Assembly: GCA_023663905.1 (NCBI GenBank)
Contig: JAMPGO010000001.1
Coordinates: forward strand, 750,002 to 814,001
DNA: 64,000 nucleotides
Source of the DNA: Ruminococcus flavefaciens
GTDB lineage: Bacteria; Bacillota; Clostridia; Oscillospirales; Ruminococcaceae
Direction of reading: 5' to 3'
In this document: positions 28,907-37,860 of the stretch, in pieces
Layout: every line of letters starts with the position of its first letter
Position numbering within the stretch: position 1 is the first letter of the stretch
Notes under the pieces: model-generated
Databases searched by the model: none
What the model was told of the DNA's origin: nothing
What the model saw: only the letters and a program-made list of their open reading frames with translations
Program-made: the position numbers and the translations under genes

Positions 28907-30317
28907 TCCCGATATGCTCAGGGTTTACGCTATAACCGACAGGGAATGCCTGAAGGGTAAGGATATGAAGCTTCACGTTGAGCTTGCAATACAGGGCGGT
29001 GCTACTATGATACAGCTCCGTGAGAAGAATATCGGCACAGAGGAACTCGCAAAGATTGCCTCCGAACTCGTTCCCGTATGCCACAGGCACAATGTACCGC
29101 TTATAGTCAACGACGACTGGAAAGCAGGTGTAATAAGCGGTGCGGACGGTGTACACGTCGGGCTGGAAGATACTTCCGTTGCCGAAATACGTGCGAATAC
29201 CGACAGTAATTTTATCATCGGCGCTACGGCTAAGACTGTAGAGCAGGCACAGAAAGCTGAAAAGCAGGGTGCGGACTATATCGGCACAGGAGCTGTTTTT
29301 CCGTCGCCGACCAAAACAAATGCCGTGAGAATTACTTCCGATGAACTCCGCACGATATGCAGGAGCGTTAATATTCCTGCGGTTGCAATCGGCGGTATCA
29401 CTAAAGATAATCTCTGGGAACTGCGTAACTGCGGAAATAAGGGTATCGCTGTGGTATCGACTGTTTTCGGTACGGACAATCCCTATACGTCTGCAAAGGA
29501 ACTCGCTGAAACGTGGGCGCTGGTATGCCATACAAAAACTGCCCTCACCATTGCAGGAAGCGACTGCTCAGGCGGAGCAGGTATACAGGCTGACATAAAG
29601 ACTATGCAGGCAAACGGTGTGTACGCTATGAGCGCAATAACAGCACTTACGGCGCAGAATACTACAGGAGTTTCGGCAATACACGATGTTCCTGCGGAAT
29701 TTGTCGCACAGCAGATTGATATGGTTTTCAGCGATATACGTCCCGACGCTGTGAAAATCGGTATGATTTCAAGCGCAGAGGTTGCAGAGATAATCGCAGA
29801 CCGCCTGAAATACTGGAATGCAGAAAATATAGTTGTTGACCCTGTTGCCGTCGCCACGAGCGGAAGCAGTCTGAGTAATACGGAAGCCTATGAAGACGTA
29901 AAGAATCTGCTTTTCCCGATTTCAGCGCTTGTAACTCCGAATATTCCCGAAGCTGAACTGATTACGGGTATGAAAATCAACAGCAGGGAAGATATTGAGC
30001 GGACGGCAGGATATATATATGAAAAATACGGCTGTTCGGTACTTGTCAAGGGCGGTCACAGTGTAAATGATTCAAACGACTATCTTTATACGGCTGGTAT
30101 TCAGCAGGGCAGATGGTTTGAGGGCAGGAAGATTGACAATCCCAACACGCACGGCACAGGCTGTACGCTGTCAAGCGCAATAGCTTCAAATCTCGCAAAG
30201 GGCTATACGTGCGAAGTTGCTGTTATGTATGCAAAACAGTATATAAACAGCAGGTTAATGTCCAAGATTAATTTAGGCAAAGGAAGCGGTCCGCTTAATC
30301 ACGGATTTTACAGATAA
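28896..30317 (+). CDS. thiED: Fused thiamine phosphate synthase / HMP(-P) kinase
   Basis: This 473-residue bifunctional protein has ThiE at residues 1-205 ([38 protein letters not shown]) and ThiD at about 212-473 ([32 protein letters not shown], and [12 protein letters not shown] with its catalytic Cys). ThiD phosphorylates hydroxymethylpyrimidine phosphate and ThiE joins it with thiazole phosphate, so the fusion channels the two last steps before thiamine phosphate. The ribosome binding site AAAGGAG lies inside the previous gene. Confidence 0.95.
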   Translation: MEFNPDMLRVYAITDRECLKGKDMKLHVELAIQGGATMIQLREKNIGTEELAKIASELVPVCHRHNVPLIVNDDWKAGVISGADGVHVGLEDTSVAEIRANTDSNFIIGATAKTVEQAQKAEKQGADYIGTGAVFPSPTKTNAVRITSDELRTICRSVNIPAVAIGGITKDNLWELRNCGNKGIAVVSTVFGTDNPYTSAKELAETWALVCHTKTALTIAGSDCSGGAGIQADIKTMQANGVYAMSAITALTAQNTTGVSAIHDVPAEFVAQQIDMVFSDIRPDAVKIGMISSAEVAEIIADRLKYWNAENIVVDPVAVATSGSSLSNTEAYEDVKNLLFPISALVTPNIPEAELITGMKINSREDIERTAGYIYEKYGCSVLVKGGHSVNDSNDYLYTAGIQQGRWFEGRKIDNPNTHGTGCTLSSAIASNLAKGYTCEVAVMYAKQYINSRLMSKINLGKGSGPLNHGFYR

Positions 30318-30334
30318 ATGAAAGGAAAAATGAT

Positions 30335-31648
30335 ATGAGAAATTACAGTACACAAATGGAGGCGGCTAAAAAAGGGATTATCACTCCTGAAATGAAGATT
30401 GTCGCACAGAAAGAGTATATCAGCGAGCAGGAACTCTGCGCACTTGTTGCAAAGGGCGAGGTCTGTATACCGTGCAATATCAATCACAAGTCGATTTCGC
30501 CCGAAGGTATCGGCACGAAAATGCGTACCAAAATCAACGTCAATCTCGGCATTTCAGGCGACTGCAACAACTACAACAACGAGATGAAGAAGGTCGATAT
30601 GGCTATAAAGTACGGTGCGGAAGCCATTATGGATTTGAGCAACTACGGTAAGACAAATACTTTCCGTACACAGCTTATTGAAAAGTCGCCCGCAATGATT
30701 GGCACTGTCCCTATGTACGACGCTATCGGCTATCTTGAAAAGGATTTGCTTGAAATCACGGCGGAGGACTTCCTCAAAGTCGTAAGGGCGCACGCTGAAA
30801 ACGGCGTTGACTTTATGACGATTCACGCAGGAATAAACAAGCGTACTATTGAAGCCTTTATGCGTGACAAGCGTAAGATGAATATCGTTTCACGTGGCGG
30901 TTCGCTTCTTTTTGCGTGGGTGATGATGACAGGCAACGAGAATCCGTTCTATGAGCATTACGACGAGGTTCTTGATATTCTCCGTGAATACGATGTAACG
31001 ATAAGTCTCGGTGACGCACTCCGTCCCGGCTGTATTGACGACTCAACGGACGCAGGTCAGATTTCCGAGCTTATTGAGCTTGGCGCACTGACTGAAAGAG
31101 CGTGGGCAAAGGATGTACAGGTTATGGTTGAAGGACCGGGACATATGGCAATGAACGAGATTGAAGCGAATATGAAGTTCCAGAAGCGTATCTGCCACAA
31201 CGCTCCGTTCTATGTACTCGGACCTCTTGTTACCGACATTGCGCCGGGCTACGACCATATCACATCGGCAATCGGCGGAGCTATTGCGGCGGCAAGCGGT
31301 GCTGATTTCCTCTGCTATGTAACTCCTGCCGAACACCTCCGACTTCCCGACATTGACGACGTAAAAGAGGGCATTATGGCAAGCAAAATAGCTGCGCACG
31401 CTGCCGACATCGCAAAGGGTGTACCTCATTCAAGGGATGCGGATAATGCTATGGCTGAAGCACGTCACGAGGTTGACTGGGAGAAGATGTTCGGTATTGC
31501 TATCGACCCCGACAAGGCACGTGCGTACTTTGAAAGCACTCCGCCCTCAGACCGCCATACCTGCTCTATGTGCGGAAAAATGTGCGCTGTACGTACCACA
31601 AATATGATTCTTAACGGCGAAAAGGTTGACTTCTGCTCCGAAAAGTGA
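30335..31648 (+). CDS. thiC: Phosphomethylpyrimidine synthase ThiC
   Basis: The 437-residue radical SAM enzyme rearranges aminoimidazole ribotide to HMP phosphate. Its C-terminal [11 protein letters not shown] carries the unusual CxxCxxxxC cluster motif of Thi[10 protein letters not shown] and [13 protein letters not shown] are further signatures. It is of the short form without the N-terminal extension. It closes the riboswitch-controlled operon, supplying the pyrimidine branch; no thiL or thiM is seen in the window. Confidence 0.97.
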   Translation: MRNYSTQMEAAKKGIITPEMKIVAQKEYISEQELCALVAKGEVCIPCNINHKSISPEGIGTKMRTKINVNLGISGDCNNYNNEMKKVDMAIKYGAEAIMDLSNYGKTNTFRTQLIEKSPAMIGTVPMYDAIGYLEKDLLEITAEDFLKVVRAHAENGVDFMTIHAGINKRTIEAFMRDKRKMNIVSRGGSLLFAWVMMTGNENPFYEHYDEVLDILREYDVTISLGDALRPGCIDDSTDAGQISELIELGALTERAWAKDVQVMVEGPGHMAMNEIEANMKFQKRICHNAPFYVLGPLVTDIAPGYDHITSAIGGAIAAASGADFLCYVTPAEHLRLPDIDDVKEGIMASKIAAHAADIAKGVPHSRDADNAMAEARHEVDWEKMFGIAIDPDKARAYFESTPPSDRHTCSMCGKMCAVRTTNMILNGEKVDFCSEK

Positions 31649-31688
31649 TATAATGGTATTAATAAATCAGAACGGAGGCGGTTTGATA

Positions 31689-33032
31689 ATGAAAAAGTTT
31701 ATTTCGGCAGTCTCGGCGGCGGCACTTCTTATTTCTTCAATGCCTGCTGTGAATACTGCTCCGCAGGTATCGGCGGAAGATGATACCATAAAGATTATGT
31801 GTATCGGCGATTCCATTACGGACGGCTATACGAACGACTATGTGGGTTCTTACCGCAAATTTATTTACCATAATCTTACGGAAAAGGGCTATAATGTTGA
31901 TATGGTCGGCTCAAAGGGCGGTGGCTGGACTCCGACGTATACGGACGAGGAAACAGGCGAGACTTGGGAATTTGATAACGACAACACAGGCTACAGCGGT
32001 TATGCCATAAAGGATTACAGCGGACGTTCGGGAATTTACGAAACGCTTATCTCAACGGACTGCCTTGCGCAGACACAGCCCGATATTGTGACTTTGCAGA
32101 TTGGCACGAACGATGTTATTGACAACCACGATATTAGCACGGCAGGCGAGAGACTTGAGGAGCTTGTTGACTATATTCTTGACAATATTCCGCAGGAAGC
32201 AACGCTTTTCATTTCGCCGATTCCTCCGCTCGACCCGAACAGAAGCGATGTGTACGACTGGTTCGGCAACTACCGCCATTCTTCTGACTGGTCGGAGCAG
32301 TATGATGACAAGATGGCGCAGATGAATGTTGAAATCGCACTTATGCAGTACAATACGCAGGTTATGGCTGTTGCTTCAAAGAAAAAGCAGGAGGGCAGAA
32401 ATGTTGTGTTCTCGGAGGCTGCTTTTGAAATAACGGACGTTGAAACCCAGCTTTTCGACGGTGTTCACCCTAATAATATCGGCTATAAGGCTATGGGTGC
32501 AAAATGGGCTGATACTATTGACGAGTATCTGCAAGGAAGTACGCAGGAGGAAACAACTACTGCCACTACGACTACAGTCACCACGACTTCTGAGACTACG
32601 ACGACTGAAACGCAGACTACTGTTAATACAGACTTCATCATTGATTCAAGTACAACTACAACGACAGGCGAAGAGGACGAGCTTGATATTACCGACCTCG
32701 TAAAGCTCAGCGATTATCTTCTCGGCTATCCGTTCGGGATTTACACGGAAGAGGACATCAAGAGATACGACCTCGACGGCAACGGCAGAACGGATGTATG
32801 CGACTATATTCTTATGAGGGATGTTTTTGCAGACAAGGGCAGACTGCTTCTTGAGAAAATGGGCGAGGACTTCGTTCTTGTCAGCAATACCAATATAGTT
32901 ATCAATCCCGAGGATTTTGAGGAACACAGAGTAACAACAGGCAGTTCGGCTTCTTCTTCTGTTATGAAGCCCGTCGGTGATTCCGACAGCAGTATTACTG
33001 TTGACTGGGAAGATGTCGATGTTATCAGTTAA
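31689..33032 (+). CDS. Secreted SGNH esterase (CE3-like) with dockerin-like module
   Basis: This 447-residue exported protein has a signal peptide (1-33) and an SGNH hydrolase domain (about 37-275) with IGDSITDGY (Ser42), GTND and GVHPN (Asp257, His260), resembling family CE3 acetylxylan esterases. A Thr-rich linker (about 280-325) follows, then a dockerin-like segment (331-385). Only its second half has a full calcium loop (DLDGNGRTD); the first loop is degenerate. A 60-residue acidic tail follows. It probably removes acetyl groups from xylan and may dock to a scaffoldin. The start at 31689 has GGAGGCGG upstream; it lies 40 bases beyond thiC and ends at a strong terminator. Confidence 0.85.
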   Translation: MKKFISAVSAAALLISSMPAVNTAPQVSAEDDTIKIMCIGDSITDGYTNDYVGSYRKFIYHNLTEKGYNVDMVGSKGGGWTPTYTDEETGETWEFDNDNTGYSGYAIKDYSGRSGIYETLISTDCLAQTQPDIVTLQIGTNDVIDNHDISTAGERLEELVDYILDNIPQEATLFISPIPPLDPNRSDVYDWFGNYRHSSDWSEQYDDKMAQMNVEIALMQYNTQVMAVASKKKQEGRNVVFSEAAFEITDVETQLFDGVHPNNIGYKAMGAKWADTIDEYLQGSTQEETTTATTTTVTTTSETTTTETQTTVNTDFIIDSSTTTTTGEEDELDITDLVKLSDYLLGYPFGIYTEEDIKRYDLDGNGRTDVCDYILMRDVFADKGRLLLEKMGEDFVLVSNTNIVINPEDFEEHRVTTGSSASSSVMKPVGDSDSSITVDWEDVDVIS

Positions 33033-33041
33033 ATAATTTTT

Positions 33042-33072
33042 CAGCGGAGCGCAGAAAGCTCCGCTGTTTTTT
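33042..33072 (+). terminator. Terminator after the dockerin esterase
   Basis: CAGCGGAGC (33042-33050) pairs with GCTCCGCTG (33058-33066), followed by six T. Confidence 0.88.
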
Positions 33073-33126
33073 ATTTCACGATATTTTCACAGAATTTACA
33101 AAAATATTTCCAAAATATTAATTTTC

Positions 33127-33164
33127 TTTAAGATTATTTTAAGATAACCAATTTATAATATAAT
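33127..33164 (+). promoter_or_regulatory. Pho-box-like direct repeats and -10 of the polyphosphate locus
   Basis: TTTAAGAT occurs twice (33127-33134 and 33138-33145) exactly 11 bases apart, overlapping the place where a -35 would lie for the TATAAT boxes at 33154-33159 or 33159-33164. No good -35 hexamer is present, which fits an activator-dependent promoter. The spacing resembles PhoP boxes but the sequence is not the standard one. Confidence 0.4.
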
Positions 33165-33197
33165 CATAAACTTAATCAACACGAAAGGAGTATAAAT

Positions 33198-33986
33198 ATG
33201 GCTATCAATACTTTTGCACGAAAGGAAATAAAGTTTCTGCTTGATATGCACCAGTACGAAGAACTTATGAACGTTATCGGCGAATATATGAACCCCGACA
33301 AATACTGTGTGGGCGGAAAAGAATACGGTATCTATAATATCTACTACGATACGCCCGATGATTTTCTTATCCGTGAGTCTCTTGCAAAGCCCTATTATAA
33401 GGAAAAAATCAGGCTCAGGAGCTATTATTCGCCTGCTTCGCCCGATTCGCCTGTATTTCTTGAAATCAAGAAGAAAATCGGCGGAATCGTTACGAAAAGA
33501 CGTGTTTCAATGACTCTTGAGCAGAGCGACGACTATTTTGCAACACGTCGCAAGCCCGAATCCCATAAGTACATAACGGGACAGGTATTCACGGAAATCG
33601 ACGCTTTTCTTAATCACTATCCCGTCAAGCCGAAGCAGTACATAAGCTATCAGCGTGAGGCTTTTTTCGGCAAGGACAACAAGGATTTCCGCCTCACTTT
33701 TGACCGCAAAATCACGGAGAGAAGATACGACCTCCACCTCGCCTATGAGAGCTACGGAAACTATATCATAGGTGCAGACCAGCGACTTATGGAGGTAAAG
33801 GTCTCGGATTCAATGCCTGCGTGGCTGGTTGAAAAACTCTCGGAGCTGAAAATCTATAAGACTAGCTTTTCAAAATACGGCAGAGCTTACACGAACTTCG
33901 TGCAGGAGCAGGCTGACAAGAGCCGTATACAGATTTCGGGCATATCTATGATAAACAATAATATTTTAATGAACAGGAGCGTTTGA
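33198..33986 (+). CDS. VTC-domain polyphosphate polymerase
   Basis: The 262-residue protein matches the VTC-type catalytic tunnel fold: an N-terminal RKEIKFLLD basic patch, NIYYDT, KEKIRLRSY, FLEIKKK, VSYQREAF-like YISYQREAFF, and LMEVKV near the end. In yeast this domain makes polyphosphate from ATP; bacterial homologues are annotated polyphosphate polymerase, though direct evidence is scarce. The start has AAAGGAG upstream. Its stop overlaps the start region of the DUF4956 membrane gene, so the two are coupled. Confidence 0.85.
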   Translation: MAINTFARKEIKFLLDMHQYEELMNVIGEYMNPDKYCVGGKEYGIYNIYYDTPDDFLIRESLAKPYYKEKIRLRSYYSPASPDSPVFLEIKKKIGGIVTKRRVSMTLEQSDDYFATRRKPESHKYITGQVFTEIDAFLNHYPVKPKQYISYQREAFFGKDNKDFRLTFDRKITERRYDLHLAYESYGNYIIGADQRLMEVKVSDSMPAWLVEKLSELKIYKTSFSKYGRAYTNFVQEQADKSRIQISGISMINNNILMNRSV

Positions 33987-33991
33987 TTATT

Positions 33992-34750
33992 ATGACATCG
34001 GCATTATTTAACTTTTTCGGAAACGTTTTGCAGTCGGCAGGTGCGGACAGCGGAACGGACATCTTCACAGGCACAACGACAACTTCGGCAATTCCCGATG
34101 TTGATTTCAGCAACTTTGCTATATGCGTCGGAGTTGCACTCGTACTCGGATTCTTTACCAGCCTTGTGTATATCTTCACCCACAGAAAAGAGGGCTATTC
34201 CCAGAGCTATGCGCTTACTGTCATAATGCTCCCGACAATTGTCTCGCTTATTCTTCTCCTCATCAATACGACGGCAGGTGCGCTGAGCCTTGCAGGAGCG
34301 TTCACTCTTGTGCGATTCAGAAGCGTTCCGGGCGACCCGAAAGATATTGCGTACATATTCTTTGCAATGGCTGTCGGCACTGCCTGCGGTATCGGCTATG
34401 TTGGTTTTGCCGTTGTATTCTTCATCATTCTCGGTATTGTTATGATTGCTCTTGCCGAAACAAACTTCGGAGGATGCAAAACACGTCATATGACTCTGAA
34501 AATCACAATCCCCGAAAACCTCGACTATCAGGGTGTGTTCGAGCCTGTTCTCGCAAAATACACACAGTTCAGCAAGCTCCGCCGTGTAAAGACCACAAAC
34601 TTCGGCACACTCTTTGAGCTGATTTATTCCGTTGACGTTAAGGACGACATCGACCAGAAGAAATTCATTGACGAGCTTCGTGCCTTGAACGGCAATATGA
34701 CAATCAATCTTGTATTCTTCAAGTACGACGATAAGGTTTACGAAAACTGA
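33992..34750 (+). CDS. DUF4956 membrane protein
   Basis: The 252-residue protein has three to four transmembrane helices between residues 40 and 155, including the conserved loop FTLVRFRSVPGDPKDIAYIFFA, given here as TLVRFRS and GDPKDIAY, and a soluble C-terminal domain. DUF4956 genes commonly sit beside VTC polymerases and may form the membrane part of the polyphosphate machine; this is association, not proof. ATG at 33992 was preferred; a TTG at 33983 is possible but only three bases from AGGAG. Confidence 0.8.
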   Translation: MTSALFNFFGNVLQSAGADSGTDIFTGTTTTSAIPDVDFSNFAICVGVALVLGFFTSLVYIFTHRKEGYSQSYALTVIMLPTIVSLILLLINTTAGALSLAGAFTLVRFRSVPGDPKDIAYIFFAMAVGTACGIGYVGFAVVFFIILGIVMIALAETNFGGCKTRHMTLKITIPENLDYQGVFEPVLAKYTQFSKLRRVKTTNFGTLFELIYSVDVKDDIDQKKFIDELRALNGNMTINLVFFKYDDKVYEN

Positions 34751-34756
34751 TTATAT

Positions 34757-34789
34757 ACTCTCCCTGTGAAATGCAGGGAGAGTAGTTTT
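34757..34789 (+). terminator. Weak hairpin terminator or attenuator
   Basis: ACTCTCCCTG (34757-34766) pairs with CAGGGAGAGT (34774-34783), but only AGTTTTG follows, so termination is probably partial and the next gene may be reached by read-through. Confidence 0.5.
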
Positions 34790-34806
34790 GATAAGGGGAA
34801 TTTATT

Positions 34807-36099
34807 ATGAATTACAGGAAGATTTTTATAACGGCAATGTCTCTGCTTGCGCTTACTTCGTGCGGTAAGGGAAGCGATACGGATATAACTGAAAGCTCAT
34901 CGCAGGTAACGGAAGCGGTTACAGTTACGTCTACGGCTGAAACTTCTGCTGAAACTGCTTCGGCTACAACCGCAGAGACCACGCAGAAGAAATCCGCAAA
35001 AACTTCTTCGGCGACTACTGCAACGGAAGGTACGACTTCCGCAAAATCGGCTGAGAGTACCGTTGCGACCACGAAAAAAACATCGGCTGATGTGAAATCG
35101 ACGACGGCAGTTAAATCATCATCGGGAAATAATTCCTCCGTGACTGCAAAACCGCAGGAAACGGCGAAATCAACATCCACAGCAGTTACAGAGCCGACCA
35201 CGGAAGCAGTAACAGAGCCTGAAAAAACTTACGACGCTGAATTTTCGCTCGATGAGACTCCTGTTATCAATATAACTGCGGGCGGAGATTATATTGTGCG
35301 TGGCTATACGGCAGAGGGTCAGATTTATATTGATACGGAGAATGAGGAGAAAGTGGAGATTACTCTTGACGGAGTGGATATAACGTGTTCGGACGGTCCT
35401 GCGATACTTGTGAATCAGGCGAAAAGGTGCGTAATCAAGCTTGCGGACGGAAGCGTTAACTATCTCCGTGACGGCGGTAACGACAAGGTGAACGACGGCG
35501 TTATTTTCTCCAATGATACGCTCAGAATCAAGGGCAAGAGTGGTACGCTTGAAATAAATTCGGGCAATGCTCACGGAATTGCAAGCGACGACGATGTTAT
35601 TATCGAAAGCGGTACGTACATAATCAACGCAGTAAAAACAGGCATAACAGCTCACGACGACGTGACGATAAACGGTGGGGATTTGCGTATAACAGGCGGT
35701 ACAAACGGCATAAAATCGAAGGGTACTGTGAATATAAACGGCGGTAATATGTACATCTGCGGAGGAAGCAAGGATGAAAAGAGTTCTGTTTATGCTTCCG
35801 CAGGATTCAGCTACACAGGCGGTTATGTGTATGCGGTCGGAAATCAGGTTACTCCGCCGTCTGCGCCGAACCCATACGTCGTTGTTAATTATGTTAACGG
35901 AGCAGGTGCGGGAAGTACGGTAGGACTTGTGCTTGACGGTATCGAGACGGCGACTGTAAATCCGCAGAGCAGTTTCAGGTGCATTCTTATGCTCTCGCCT
36001 GATATTTATACGGGTGCAACTTTTACGGCATATCTTGACGGAACGGCTTCACAGGATTTCACAGTTGCGGACGGACAGAACGTGTTTGAAATCGAATAA
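34807..36099 (+). CDS. Lipoprotein with Cthe_2159-like carbohydrate-binding beta-helix
   Basis: The 430-residue protein starts with a lipoprotein signal (LLALTSCGK, lipid Cys at 19). A Ser/Thr-rich linker of about 120 residues follows, then a parallel beta-helix-like region (about 145-425) with repeated blocks such as ITLDGVDI, LTGKSGTLEIN-type strands, DDVTINGGDLRITGG and GTVNINGGNMYICGG. This resembles Cthe_2159, a cellulose- and pectin-binding protein. It likely holds plant polymers at the cell surface. In related genomes VTC, DUF4956, CotH and Cthe_2159-type genes often cluster; CotH is absent here. Confidence 0.82.
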   Translation: MNYRKIFITAMSLLALTSCGKGSDTDITESSSQVTEAVTVTSTAETSAETASATTAETTQKKSAKTSSATTATEGTTSAKSAESTVATTKKTSADVKSTTAVKSSSGNNSSVTAKPQETAKSTSTAVTEPTTEAVTEPEKTYDAEFSLDETPVINITAGGDYIVRGYTAEGQIYIDTENEEKVEITLDGVDITCSDGPAILVNQAKRCVIKLADGSVNYLRDGGNDKVNDGVIFSNDTLRIKGKSGTLEINSGNAHGIASDDDVIIESGTYIINAVKTGITAHDDVTINGGDLRITGGTNGIKSKGTVNINGGNMYICGGSKDEKSSVYASAGFSYTGGYVYAVGNQVTPPSAPNPYVVVNYVNGAGAGSTVGLVLDGIETATVNPQSSFRCILMLSPDIYTGATFTAYLDGTASQDFTVADGQNVFEIE

Positions 36100-36107
36100 A
36101 CAGCAAC

Positions 36108-36143
36108 AGGCACTGCGCTCGGATTCAATGCAGTGCCTTTTTG
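36108..36143 (+). terminator. Terminator after the Cthe_2159-like gene
   Basis: AGGCACTGC (36108-36116) pairs with GCAGTGCCT (36130-36138), followed by TTTTTG and more T. Confidence 0.85.
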
Positions 36144-36233
36144 TTTTTATAATTAATAGACAAAATGTTAATTTGAAGTATCATTAAATATATTTACATA
36201 AAGTTGAGAATATTTTTTTGAAAAAATAAGAGG

Positions 36234-36300
36234 AAAGTACACTTTTGTTCAGTTATGTGTACTTTTATATATTGCAAAATAAAGCGTTTTGCAATATAAT
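36234..36300 (+). promoter_or_regulatory. Promoter with two perfect inverted repeats
   Basis: A 9-bp inverted repeat (AAAGTACAC at 36234-36242, GTGTACTTT at 36257-36265) is followed by a 12-bp one (36268-36279 and 36287-36298). The second contains a promoter: TTGCAA (36272-36277), 17 bases, TATAAT (36295-36300). The repeats could be operators. No protein-coding gene starts within 500 bases downstream. Confidence 0.5.
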
Positions 36301-36306
36301 AACTAT

Positions 36307-36564
36307 AGCATTTGAAATAATTGGTATTCAGCCCACAGTAGCTTACCCTCTCATATACTTAGCGCTGATTACTGATTCAACTGCTTGCTACAGAAAAGAA
36401 AAAGTTTCTTTTATAAACTAATTCTTTCATTTGTGGTTTTTTCATGTTTTCTATTCTCAATAACTTATTTTAACTTATTATTTTATGGCTTGACCCTCAG
36501 TGCTAAACGGTACAGACCGTATGGGTCGCTCTTTGCACCTCTCCTATGAGGTGTATTTTTTTTT
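36307..36564 (+). ncRNA. Candidate structured non-coding RNA
   Basis: From the promoter to a strong terminator is about 258 bases without a believable ORF. Within it, GTAGC/GCTAC (near 36338-36391) can enclose a long loop, AAAAGAAA pairs with TTTCTTTT (36394-36412), and GACCC/GGGTC (near 36492-36526) encloses the hairpin ACGGT-ACAG-ACCGT. I do not recognise 6S, SRP, tmRNA, RNase P or a known riboswitch in it. Confidence 0.4.
36536..36564 (+). terminator. Strong terminator of the candidate RNA
   Basis: CACCTC (36536-36541) pairs with GAGGTG (36548-36553), followed by TA and nine T. Confidence 0.75.
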
Positions 36565-36760
36565 GCCCTGTGCCAAGAAGAAAATTTTAATCCGAGATTT
36601 TCAGGTGTTATTATATGAAGTGCGGATTTTATGCAGTCAGATAAAAACCGTCTGTTATATACGGTTACGTAAAATAGGCTTTTTCTTATGGTTGTTTTCG
36701 ATAAAAAATTATTAGTTTTTGCCGTAGAATAGGGCGAAATGTCATTTTTTCAAAAATTAC
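36565..36760. other. AT-rich intergenic stretch before HU
   Basis: No gene is visible. A small hairpin AACCGT (36646-36651) / ACGGTT (36661-36666) has no T-run. A 71-codon open frame crossing this stretch (36500-36715) has no ribosome binding site and looks random. Confidence 0.5.
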
Positions 36761-36789
36761 TTGACAAATCTGAATAAAGAGTATATAAT
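36761..36789 (+). promoter_or_regulatory. Promoter of the HU operon
   Basis: TTGACA (36761-36766), a 17-base spacer and TATAAT (36784-36789): a full-consensus promoter, fitting an abundant protein. Confidence 0.85.
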
Positions 36790-36821
36790 GCAAATATAAA
36801 TTATAAATGGAGGATACAAAT

Positions 36822-37097
36822 ATGACAAAGACTGAATTAATCGGCGTTGTTGCCGAAAAGAACGAGTGTTCCAAGAAGAATGCTGAAATCGCTGTTAACG
36901 CTGTTATTTCCGCTATCACTGACGCTCTTGTAAGCGGTGAAAAGGTTTCTATCGTAGGCTTCGGCACATTTGAAGTCCGTGACAGAAAAGAAAAGAAGGT
37001 TATCAATCCGCAGACAAAGCAGATGATGACTGCTCCGGCTTCTAAAGCTCCTGCATTCAAGGCAGGTCAGGCTCTTAAGAACGCTGTAAACAAGTAA
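36822..37097 (+). CDS. hup: DNA-binding protein HU
   Basis: The 91-residue nucleoid protein has the classic HU layout: an N-terminal helical dimerisation part (MTKTELIGVVAEK), VSIVGFGTFEVRDR at residues 44-57, and the DNA-binding arm around NPQTKQMMTAPASKAPAFKAG with its proline tip. The start at 36822 was chosen because GGAGG lies eight bases upstream; the ATG at 36807 would put the ribosome binding site inside the gene. An H1-like gene follows after 18 bases. Confidence 0.96.
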   Translation: MTKTELIGVVAEKNECSKKNAEIAVNAVISAITDALVSGEKVSIVGFGTFEVRDRKEKKVINPQTKQMMTAPASKAPAFKAGQALKNAVNK

Positions 37098-37115
37098 TTT
37101 ACGGAGGAAAGAACA

Positions 37116-37727
37116 ATGCCAAGAAAGAAGTCAACTACTGCAAAGACGGCTGAGGTTAAAGAAGAAATCAAAACCGCCGAGGTCGTAACTGCTGAAGAAG
37201 CTCCCGCTGCTGTTGAGGAAAAGCCCAAGAGCAAGCGTGGCAGAAAACCTGCTGCAAAGAAAGCTGTTCCCGTTGCTGAGGAAAAAGCTGTTGCCGAGGA
37301 AATCGTTGAGGTTGAGGTTGAAGTAGCTCCTGTTGCTGAAGAAGCTCCCGTTGAAGCACCTGCTCCTGTTGAGGAGAAAGCTCCTGCTGAGGAAAAGAAG
37401 CCTGCTTCAAAGAAATCCACAGCCAAGAAAACAACTGCTAAAAAGACTGCTACTAAGAAAACTACTGCCAAGAAAACAACCAAGAAAGAAGCTCCTGTTG
37501 AAGTTGCTCCTGTTGCTGAGGAGAAGCCTGCTAAGAAGACTGCTTCCAGAAAAGCTTCCGTCAACGTTTTCTTCCAGTATCAGGGTATGGAATCCGCTGA
37601 ACTTGTCAACAAGGCTAAGGAAATTTCAGGCGTAAAATCGCCCAAGTCCGTTAACATCTATATCAAGCCCGAAGATAACAAGGTTTACTTCACTGTTGAT
37701 GATACAGCAGGTTCGTTTGACCTTTAA
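37116..37727 (+). CDS. Histone-H1-like Lys/Ala-rich protein with DUF6465-like C-terminus
   Basis: This 203-residue protein has three parts. Residues 1-95 are low complexity, mixing basic KSKRGRKPAAKK patches with acidic EEA/EVEVEV runs. Residues 96-145 form a Lys/Thr/Ala tail of AKKTT-type repeats like eukaryotic H1 and bacterial Hc1 or AlgP tails. Residues 146-203 are a compact globular segment (VNVFFQYQGME ... KEDNKVYFTVDD-like) resembling DUF6465. It shares an operon with HU. The tail probably binds DNA by charge; the role of the globular part is unknown. Confidence 0.8.
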   Translation: MPRKKSTTAKTAEVKEEIKTAEVVTAEEAPAAVEEKPKSKRGRKPAAKKAVPVAEEKAVAEEIVEVEVEVAPVAEEAPVEAPAPVEEKAPAEEKKPASKKSTAKKTTAKKTATKKTTAKKTTKKEAPVEVAPVAEEKPAKKTASRKASVNVFFQYQGMESAELVNKAKEISGVKSPKSVNIYIKPEDNKVYFTVDDTAGSFDL

Positions 37728-37745
37728 TCTGAAATAATTCCACAG

Positions 37746-37787
37746 AAAAGCCGTCTGCTTTCTTTATGGGAAGCAAACGGCTTTTTT
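37746..37787 (+). terminator. Terminator after the H1-like gene
   Basis: AAGCCGT (37748-37754) pairs with ACGGCTT (37777-37783), and inner TGCTT with AAGCA, followed by a T-run. Confidence 0.88.
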
Positions 37788-37797
37788 ATAATTCCTG

Positions 37798-37827
37798 TTG
37801 ACTTTGATGTATTTTTTGTGCTATAAT
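37798..37827 (+). promoter_or_regulatory. Promoter of pth-mfd
   Basis: TTGACT (37798-37803), an 18-base spacer and TATAAT (37822-37827). Confidence 0.7.
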
Positions 37828-37860
37828 ATTTAAGCCGGATTTACTAAAGGAGTGATGATT

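Noticed and set aside
36268-36564. 6S RNA, T-box or RNase P RNA
   Set aside because: The diagnostic conserved segments (T-box TGGNACCGCG, RNase P core, long rod with central bubble) could not be found.
36500-36715. 71-codon open frame
   Set aside because: No ribosome binding site, random-looking composition, and it crosses a strong terminator.
37067-37564. Ala/Ser/Thr-rich frame antisense to the H1-like gene
   Set aside because: It is the complement of a Lys/Ala/Glu repeat coding region, with no ribosome binding site.
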